DNA from: Variovorax paradoxus | GTDB taxonomy: Bacteria > Pseudomonadota > Gammaproteobacteria > Burkholderiales > Burkholderiaceae_C | NCBI RefSeq assembly: GCF_022009635.1 | Contig: NZ_CP091716.1 | Coordinates: forward strand, 573,001-637,000 | Reading direction: 5' to 3' | DNA: 64,000 nt | Shown here: positions 58,856-64,000 of the stretch, in pieces | Layout of the letters: each line of letters begins with the position of its first letter | How positions within the stretch are numbered: the stretch's first letter is position 1 | Notes under the pieces: model-generated | Database searches by the model: none | Told to the model about the DNA's origin: nothing | Seen by the model: the letters and a program-made list of their open reading frames with translations, nothing else | Program-made: the position numbers and the translations under genes

Positions 58856-59941
58856 ATGAACACGACCGCCCTCTCCTCCACAACCCCCGTGCGCTACGAC
58901 CCCGCCGTGGAAACCTTCCGCGACGACGAGGCGCAGACGCAGACCGACCTCGTGGCCACGCTCGTCGACATGGAAAAAACCATGGCCGACCACACCGGCC
59001 ATGCCATGCGCGCGGTGCACGCCAAGAGCCACGGCCTGCTGCGCGGCGAACTGCGCGTGCTCGACGGCCTGCCGGAGCCGTTGGCCCAGGGGCTGTTCGC
59101 ATCGGCGCGCCGCTACCCGGTCGTCATGCGGCTGTCGACGCCGCCCGCCGAAGTGCTGGACGACCGCGTCTCGCTGCCGCGCGGCATGGCCGTGAAAGTG
59201 ATGGGCGTCGAAGGCGCGCGCGTCGATGGCGCCGAAGGCGGCACCACGCAGGACTTTCTGTTCGTCGACGGTCCGGTGTTCGCCGCGCCGGACGCCAAGG
59301 GCTTCCTGCGCAGCCTGAAGCTGCTCGCCGGCACCACCGACAAGGCGCCGACCGCCAAGCGCGTGCTGTCCGGCGTGCTGCAGGGCGTGGAGAAAGCGGT
59401 CGAGACCTTCGGCGGGCAGAGCGGCACGCTCATCGCGCTGGGCGGCCATGCCGAGACGCATCCGCTGGGCGCCACCTTCTTCACCCAGGTGCCCATGCGC
59501 TACGGCGCCTACATCGCCAAGCTGCAGCTGGTGCCCGTGTCTCCCGCGCTGCTGGCGCTGGAGAACGCACCGCTCGACCTCGCCGGCAAGCCCGACGGCA
59601 CGCGCGAGGCGGTGGCCGATTTCATCCGCGCGAACCCCGCCGTGTGGGAGTTGCGCGCGCAACTGTGCGTGGACCTGGAGCGCATGCCGGTCGAAGACGC
59701 CTCGATCGAGTGGCCGCAGGCGTTGAGCCCTTTCGTCGCGGTCGCACGCATCACCGCCGATCCGCAGGAGGGCTGGAGCGAAGCGCTGGCGCGCGAGATC
59801 GACGACGGCATGGCCTTCAACCCCTGGCATGCGCTCGCCGCGCATCGGCCGCTGGGCAATGTGATGCGCGCGCGCAAGGCCGCATATGCGGCTTCGTCGG
59901 ACTACCGCAGCGAGCGCAACGGCTGCCCGCTGCACCGCTGA
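58856..59941 (+). CDS. Small catalase-like haem protein
   Basis: 361 residues, shorter than monofunctional catalases (about 480 or more). Catalase-core cues: a distal His in MRAVHAKSHGLLRGEL, RYPVVMRLSTPP, and GMAVKVMGVEG. It belongs with the catalase-related SrpA/y4iL group, some of which are peroxidases or cyclo-oxygenase-like enzymes. Proximal Tyr was not placed with certainty. Alone on its strand. Confidence 0.78.
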   Translation: MNTTALSSTTPVRYDPAVETFRDDEAQTQTDLVATLVDMEKTMADHTGHAMRAVHAKSHGLLRGELRVLDGLPEPLAQGLFASARRYPVVMRLSTPPAEVLDDRVSLPRGMAVKVMGVEGARVDGAEGGTTQDFLFVDGPVFAAPDAKGFLRSLKLLAGTTDKAPTAKRVLSGVLQGVEKAVETFGGQSGTLIALGGHAETHPLGATFFTQVPMRYGAYIAKLQLVPVSPALLALENAPLDLAGKPDGTREAVADFIRANPAVWELRAQLCVDLERMPVEDASIEWPQALSPFVAVARITADPQEGWSEALAREIDDGMAFNPWHALAAHRPLGNVMRARKAAYAASSDYRSERNGCPLHR

Positions 59942-59946
59942 AAATT

Positions 59947-60630
59947 TCAGCCGAGCCCGAGCATTCGCCGGTTGGCTGCCACGTCGACTCCGCCCGCCGC
60001 GAAGTCGTCGAAGGCACGGTCGGCCACGCGGATGATGTGGTCGGCAATGAACTTCGCGCCCTCGCGCGCGCCGTCTTCCGGATGCTTGATGCAGCACTCC
60101 CACTCCAGCACCGCCCAGCCGGGGAAGTCGTACTGCGCCATCTTCGAGAAGATGGCCTTGAAGTTCACTTGCCCGTCGCCCAGCGAACGGAAGCGCCCGG
60201 CGCGGTTGATCCAGCTCTGGAAGCCGCCGTACACACCCTGCTTGCCGGTCGGGTTGAACTCGGCGTCCTTCACGTGAAAGATCTTGATGCGCTCGTGGTA
60301 GTGGTCGATGTAGGCCAGGTAGTCGAGCTGCTGCAGCATGAAGTGGCTCGGGTCGTACAGCAGGCAGGCGCGCGGGTGGTTGTTCACGCGCTCCAGGAAC
60401 ATCTCGTAGCTCACGCCGTCGTGCAGGTCTTCGCCGGGGTGGATCTCGTAGCCCACGTCCACGCCCACGGCGTCGAAGGCGTCGAGGATCGGCCGCCAGC
60501 GGCGCGCGAGTTCGTCGAAGGCTTCCTCGATGAGTCCCGGCTGGCGCGGCGGCCACGAATAGAGGTACGGCCAGGCCAGTGCGCCCGAGAAGGTCGCATG
60601 CGCCGTGAGGCCCAGGTTGGCCGACGCCTT
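59947..60630 (-). pseudogene. C-terminal part of a sugar phosphate isomerase/epimerase split by an IS element
   Basis: Residues 125-351 of the broken gene. The xylose-isomerase-like barrel metal ligands all lie here: Glu in VGYEIHPGED, Asp in LLYDPSHF, His in KIFHVKDAEF and Glu in AVLEWEC. Removing bases 60631-61893 joins this part in frame with 61894-62265 (HYAA then KASANLG) to give one 351-residue protein. With the element in place this part lacks its start. A frame running in from the IS end (ATG near 60681) adds foreign residues and probably gives no active enzyme. Confidence 0.88.
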
Positions 60631-60698
60631 TGACCTGCCCCCTTCCAGCCGTACCAGCGTAATGGCAGTGAAGTCCGTCAACTTGGAGAATGACGGAC

Positions 60699-60965
60699 AT
60701 GAGAAAGAGCAGATATACCGAGGAGCAGATCATCGGTTTCATCAAGCAGGCCGAGGCCGGCTTGCCCATCAAGGAGCTGTGCCGCAAGGGCGGCTTCAGC
60801 GACGCCACCTTCTACAAGTGGCGTGCCAAGTACGGTGGCATGGAGGTGCCCGATGCGAGGCGCCTGCGTGAGCTGGAGGCGGAGAACAACAAGCTCAAGA
60901 AGCTGTTGGCCGAAGCCCACCTGGACATCCACGCGCTGAACACCGCCTTCGGGGTAAAGCGTTAG
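60699..60965 (+). CDS. IS3-family transposase OrfA
   Basis: 88 residues from ATG at 60699, GGAG ten bases upstream (an ATG at 60690 is also in frame). Helix-turn-helix of the transposase_8 type (YTEEQIIGFIKQAEAGLPIK, CRKGGFSDATFYKW) and a leucine-zipper-like tail. Binds the IS ends. Confidence 0.92.
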   Translation: MRKSRYTEEQIIGFIKQAEAGLPIKELCRKGGFSDATFYKWRAKYGGMEVPDARRLRELEAENNKLKKLLAEAHLDIHALNTAFGVKR

Positions 60966-60997
60966 CCCCACAGGCCAAGCGTGCCGCCATCGCCACC

Positions 60998-61834
60998 ATG
61001 ATCGAGCAATGCGGTCTGAGCGAGCGGCGGGCATGCAGGCTTGTGGGGCTCTCACGCGACAGCTGGCGCAACCCACCCGAGATCGATGCCATGACCCAGG
61101 AGCTCAGCAGCAAGATCGTGGAGATCGCGCACGTGCGCCGGCGCTTTGGCTATCGGCGCATCCACGACATGCTGCGCCCGCACTTCCCCGGGGTGAACCA
61201 CAAGAAGGTCTACCGGCTCTACAGCGCGGCCAACCTGGCCGTGCGCAAGCGCAGGAAGGCCAAGCGGCCCGTCAGCGAGCGCGTGCCGCTGCAGCTGGCC
61301 AGGACGGTCAATGAGGTCTGGAGCATGGACTTCGTCAGCGACAGCCTGAGCACCGGGCGGCGCATCAAGTGCCTGACGGTGGCCGACGACTTCAGCCACG
61401 AGTGCGTGAGCATCTCGGTGGACTGGGGCATCTCGGGGCAGTACGTGACGCGGCTGCTGGACCAGGCGGCGGTCTTCAGGGGCTACCCGCTGGCCGTGCG
61501 CACGGACAACGGCCCGGAGTTCACCAGCAGGGCGTTCATGGGTTGGGCGCAGACCCACGGCATCCGCCACATCCTGATCGAGCCTGGGCGACCCATGCAG
61601 AACGGCTACATCGAGAGCTTCAATGGAAAGTTCAGGGACGAGTGCCTCAACGAGCAGTGGTTCGAGACGCTGATGCAGGCCAGGTCGGCCATCACCGCCT
61701 GGCGCCAAGACTACAACGAGGTCAGACCGCACAGCAGCTGTGGGCGAATGCCACCGGCAAAGTTCGCCGAGCAGCATCGCCAGCGCGCTGGCGATGCTGC
61801 TCGAACCAGCTCAACCACCATCGAGATCAATTAA
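60998..61834 (+). CDS. IS3-family transposase OrfB (integrase core)
   Basis: 278 residues as an independent frame; the frame is open upstream to the end of orfA and lies in the -1 phase, so an OrfAB fusion by frameshifting near 60955 is likely. DDE residues: Asp in SMDFVSDS, Asp in VRTDNGPEF, Glu in GYIESFNGKFRDECL. Complete. Confidence 0.93.
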   Translation: MIEQCGLSERRACRLVGLSRDSWRNPPEIDAMTQELSSKIVEIAHVRRRFGYRRIHDMLRPHFPGVNHKKVYRLYSAANLAVRKRRKAKRPVSERVPLQLARTVNEVWSMDFVSDSLSTGRRIKCLTVADDFSHECVSISVDWGISGQYVTRLLDQAAVFRGYPLAVRTDNGPEFTSRAFMGWAQTHGIRHILIEPGRPMQNGYIESFNGKFRDECLNEQWFETLMQARSAITAWRQDYNEVRPHSSCGRMPPAKFAEQHRQRAGDAARTSSTTIEIN

Positions 61835-61889
61835 TCTTGAAACCCCGGACTTCCTCGTTATGAATGGCACGGCGGAAGGGGGCAGGTCA

Positions 61890-62265
61890 CCTTGGCCGCG
61901 TAGTGCAGCTGCTGCACCGCCCACTGCTGGCGCCGAACCGGGTCGCCGCGCACTTCGGGCGCCGCGAAGCCGTCGAAGCCCGCGTCGTAGGCCGGGTGCA
62001 CCGCCACCAGCTGGCCCTGCAGGTGAGTCGAGAGTTCGGTGATCTCCAGGCCGTGCCCGGCCAGCGTGCCCTTCACTTCGTCGCAGTAGGTCTTGCTTTC
62101 GGCGGCCTTCTTCAGGTCGAACAGGCGGGCGTCCCAGCTGGGAATCTGCACGCCCTTGTAGCCCAGGCCGGCGGCCCAGCCGGCAATGCCGTCGAGCGTG
62201 TCGAACGGTGCCGTGTCGCCCGCGAACTGGGCGAGAAAAATGGCGGGACCCTTGATTGTCTTCAT
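61890..62265 (-). pseudogene. N-terminal part of the split sugar phosphate isomerase/epimerase
   Basis: Starts at ATG 62265 with AAGGAAG upstream and runs 124 codons (MKTIKGPAIFLAQFAGD) to the IS border, where the frame enters the element and stops after about ten foreign residues. Barrel strands YKGVQIPSWD and GLEITELSTH are visible, but the main metal ligands are on the far side of the IS, so this fragment cannot be active. Confidence 0.88.
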
Positions 62266-62405
62266 CGGTTTGTCTTCCTTGTTCGTCGGGGTGGCGTTGA
62301 AAGCATACTTGGCGTGTCGTCCGACCCCGTGCGAGAGGCCAACGAGCCACAATGGATTTTCCTTTTCGCATCACCCGTCCGGTTCGCTCCGTGGACAGTC
62401 CCGCG

Positions 62406-63296
62406 ATGACACAACCTGTTTCCGCCCGGCTCAAGATCGGCCTGTCCGCCTGCTTCTCGCATGCCGACCCGGCCCGATCGCTCTTCACCAACAAGACGCT
62501 GCAGTACGTCGAGCAGTCGATCGCGCACTGGCTCATGTCCGCCGGCGCGATGGTGGTGATGGTGCCCTGCCCCACCGGCGAGACGGCGCGCGGCGACACC
62601 AAGCTGTCGCACTACGCCGAATGGCTCGATGGCGTGGTGATGCACGGCGGTGCCGACGTCTGGCCCGGCAGCTACGGTGAGGTGCCGCTGAAAGACGCAT
62701 GGATCGGCGACCGCATCCGCGACCTCTACGACCTGGCGCTGGTCGAAGCCTTCGAGCAGGCCGGCAAGCCCATCTTCGGCGTGTGCCGCGGGCTGCAGCT
62801 CATCAACGTGGCCTTCGGCGGCACGCTCTACCAGGACATCGAGGCGCAGCACGGCCACCCCGAAACGCTCAAGCACCGCGACCCGGTCACCTACGACCAG
62901 AACTTCCACCAGATCGAGCTGGTGCAGGGCACTCGCCTGTCGAAGCTCTACCCCGACCTGAAGACCGCGCGCGTCAACAGCATCCATCACCAGGGCGTGA
63001 AGGACATCGCGCCCGGCTTCGACATCGAGGCCTGGAGCCTGCCCGACCGCGTGCCCGAGGCCATCCGCCGCCGGCCCGACCGGGGCCGCAGCTACATCGC
63101 CGCGACCCAGTGGCACCCCGAATTCCACAAGTACGGCAGCACCGAGACGGTCGACGACACGCCCATTCTCCACGACTTCCTGTGGGCCTGCGCCACCGCC
63201 CGCGTGGCGCCGCGCACGAGCACCATGCGCGGGATGCCGGGGCGAATCCGCAACCGCGCCGCGCGCCTGTTGCGACAGGCGCTGCTGCGGCGCTGA
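62406..63296 (+). CDS. Class I glutamine amidotransferase, gamma-glutamyl-GABA hydrolase-like
   Basis: 296 residues from ATG at 62406; an in-frame ATG at 62352 would add 18. Nucleophile Cys in FGVCRGLQLINVAFGG, and the His-Glu pair in ATQWHPEFH complete the triad. PuuD-type peptidase C26, cleaving gamma-glutamyl compounds. Divergent from the IS-split isomerase gene. Confidence 0.88.
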   Translation: MTQPVSARLKIGLSACFSHADPARSLFTNKTLQYVEQSIAHWLMSAGAMVVMVPCPTGETARGDTKLSHYAEWLDGVVMHGGADVWPGSYGEVPLKDAWIGDRIRDLYDLALVEAFEQAGKPIFGVCRGLQLINVAFGGTLYQDIEAQHGHPETLKHRDPVTYDQNFHQIELVQGTRLSKLYPDLKTARVNSIHHQGVKDIAPGFDIEAWSLPDRVPEAIRRRPDRGRSYIAATQWHPEFHKYGSTETVDDTPILHDFLWACATARVAPRTSTMRGMPGRIRNRAARLLRQALLRR

Positions 63297-63317
63297 AATC
63301 GCGCCGATATCGCGTTT

Positions 63318-64000
63318 TCAGCGCCAGGCCGCGTGCACCAGGGCCGCCGGGTCGCTGGTGCCGGCGCCGATGCCGGTCACGCGGCCCCAGTCGGGGTCGA
63401 AGCGGCTCGACAGGAAGGCCGCCGAGGCTTCGGCGCTCGCGTTCGACAGCATCAGGCAGGCCTGCGCCAGCAGCACCAGCCGCTGCGTGAAGCGGCGGGC
63501 CTGGCGCTCCAGTTCCTGCGGCGGCAGCTGCGTCATCTGGCGCAGGGCCTCCACCTGGGCCAGCAGGCGCGGCTCGCCGGTGGCGATGTCCTGCAGATGG
63601 TCGAGCACCAGTTGCACGTCGCCCGGGTTGCGCGAGACGGCGCGCAGCACGTCCAGGCACATCACGTTGCCCGAGCCTTCCCAGATCGAATTGACCGGCG
63701 CCTCGCGGAAGAGCCGCCCCATCGGGCCGTCTTCCACATAGCCGTTGCCGCCGAACACCTCCATCGCCTCGCCGGTGAGCGCCACCGCGCGCTTGCAGTT
63801 CCAGAACTTGGCGGCGGGCGTGAGCAGGCGGCGCCAGGCGGTGTCGAGCGGCGCGTCGGAGCCGAAGCGCGAGGCCAGTTCCATCGCCAGCAGCATGGCG
63901 CCTTCGGATTCGAGTGCCATGTCGGCCAGCAGCTCGGTCATCACCGGCTGGTGGATCAGCGCCTTGCCGAAGGCGAAGCGGTTGCGCGTGTAGTGCGCCG
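63318..64000 (-). CDS. AidB-like acyl-CoA dehydrogenase, 5' end cut by window
   Basis: The frame is open through base 64000 (reading HYTRNRFAFGKALIHQPV before Met at 63944), so the gene starts outside. Acyl-CoA dehydrogenase C-terminal domain with EVFGGNGYVEDGPMGRLFRE and NSIWEGSGNVMCLDVLRA, the form of these motifs found in AidB and related proteins of the alkylation response. Catalytic Glu not visible here. Confidence 0.85.
   Translation of the reverse strand, partial: AHYTRNRFAFGKALIHQPVMTELLADMALESEGAMLLAMELASRFGSDAPLDTAWRRLLTPAAKFWNCKRAVALTGEAMEVFGGNGYVEDGPMGRLFREAPVNSIWEGSGNVMCLDVLRAVSRNPGDVQLVLDHLQDIATGEPRLLAQVEALRQMTQLPPQELERQARRFTQRLVLLAQACLMLSNASAEASAAFLSSRFDPDWGRVTGIGAGTSDPAALVHAAWR

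Larger units (their letters stand above)
60631..61889 (+). mobile_element. IS3-family insertion sequence, 1259 bp
   Basis: Terminal inverted repeats start TGACCTGCCCCCTTCC: 16 bp perfect between 60631-60646 and 61874-61889, with similarity continuing beyond. Flanked by the 4-bp target duplication CCTT (60627-60630 and 61890-61893). Two overlapping-phase frames, orfA and orfB with a DDE core, as in IS3; a 4-bp duplication and this orfA type suit the IS407 group. Intact ends and frames suggest a recent insertion. Confidence 0.95.

Overview
The window looks like chromosomal DNA of a GC-rich betaproteobacterium of the order Burkholderiales, most likely Comamonadaceae and perhaps Variovorax. The reasons are very high third-position GC to the right of about 15.4 kb, the tkt-gap gene order, two orphan Bug-type (TctC-like) tricarboxylate receptors, many LysR regulators each next to one small target operon, and an IS3-family element of the type common in this order. 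This is inference from gene content; no rRNA or tRNA gene was seen.

Bases 1 to about 15,400 are a less GC-rich accessory defence island. From left to right it holds: the 5' part of a metallophosphatase with a C-terminal MbcA/ParS/Xre (DUF2384) domain (minus strand); a three-gene module of Rad50/SMC-like ABC ATPase, small winged-helix-like protein and PD-(D/E)XK nuclease (plus strand); a Septu-like ATPase plus HNH nuclease pair (plus); an SPPY-type DNA methyltransferase (minus); a small XRE-type regulator (plus) with a 27-bp palindrome in the divergent promoter; a second ATPase/winged-helix/PD-(D/E)XK module (minus); a second paralogous SPPY methyltransferase (plus); then a decayed integrase-like fragment and three iteron-like repeats. 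The two ATPases are paralogues, the two methyltransferases are paralogues, and both third genes end in a nuclease domain with different front halves. I read this as two ABC-three-component-like conflict modules, each possibly paired with a self-protecting methyltransferase, with Septu nested between them. It is the most interesting part of the window.

From 15.4 to 25 kb is core metabolism: LysR regulator, pepP, a MurU-like nucleotidyltransferase and a SpeD-like decarboxylase (one minus-strand operon), tkt and gap, a hypothetical protein, a quinol monooxygenase-like protein and an Nramp transporter. From 25 to 43 kb are small catabolic and stress units: LysR/tartrate dehydrogenase/Bug receptor, YCII and VOC proteins, two pirins, a CYTH-CHAD triphosphatase, SlyD, a NERD-nuclease/UvrD-like helicase, a LysR/DoxX/FMN-reductase/pirin unit, an M20 amidohydrolase with a Bug receptor, and a hipBA toxin-antitoxin pair with three exact 27-bp-spaced repeats.

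Bases 42.8-49.3 kb form a trans-4-hydroxy-L-proline degradation operon: deaminase, amino-acid binding protein, 4-hydroxyproline epimerase, three-subunit D-hydroxyproline dehydrogenase and a GntR/FadR regulator. From 49.3 to 60 kb come a tautomerase, EamA and MATE exporters, LysR, DbpA, infA, an MFS exporter with a MocR-type regulator, and a catalase-like protein. Around 60-62 kb an IS3-family element has cleanly split a sugar-phosphate isomerase/epimerase gene, with a 4-bp target duplication. The window ends in a class I glutamine amidotransferase and the 3' part of an AidB-like acyl-CoA dehydrogenase.
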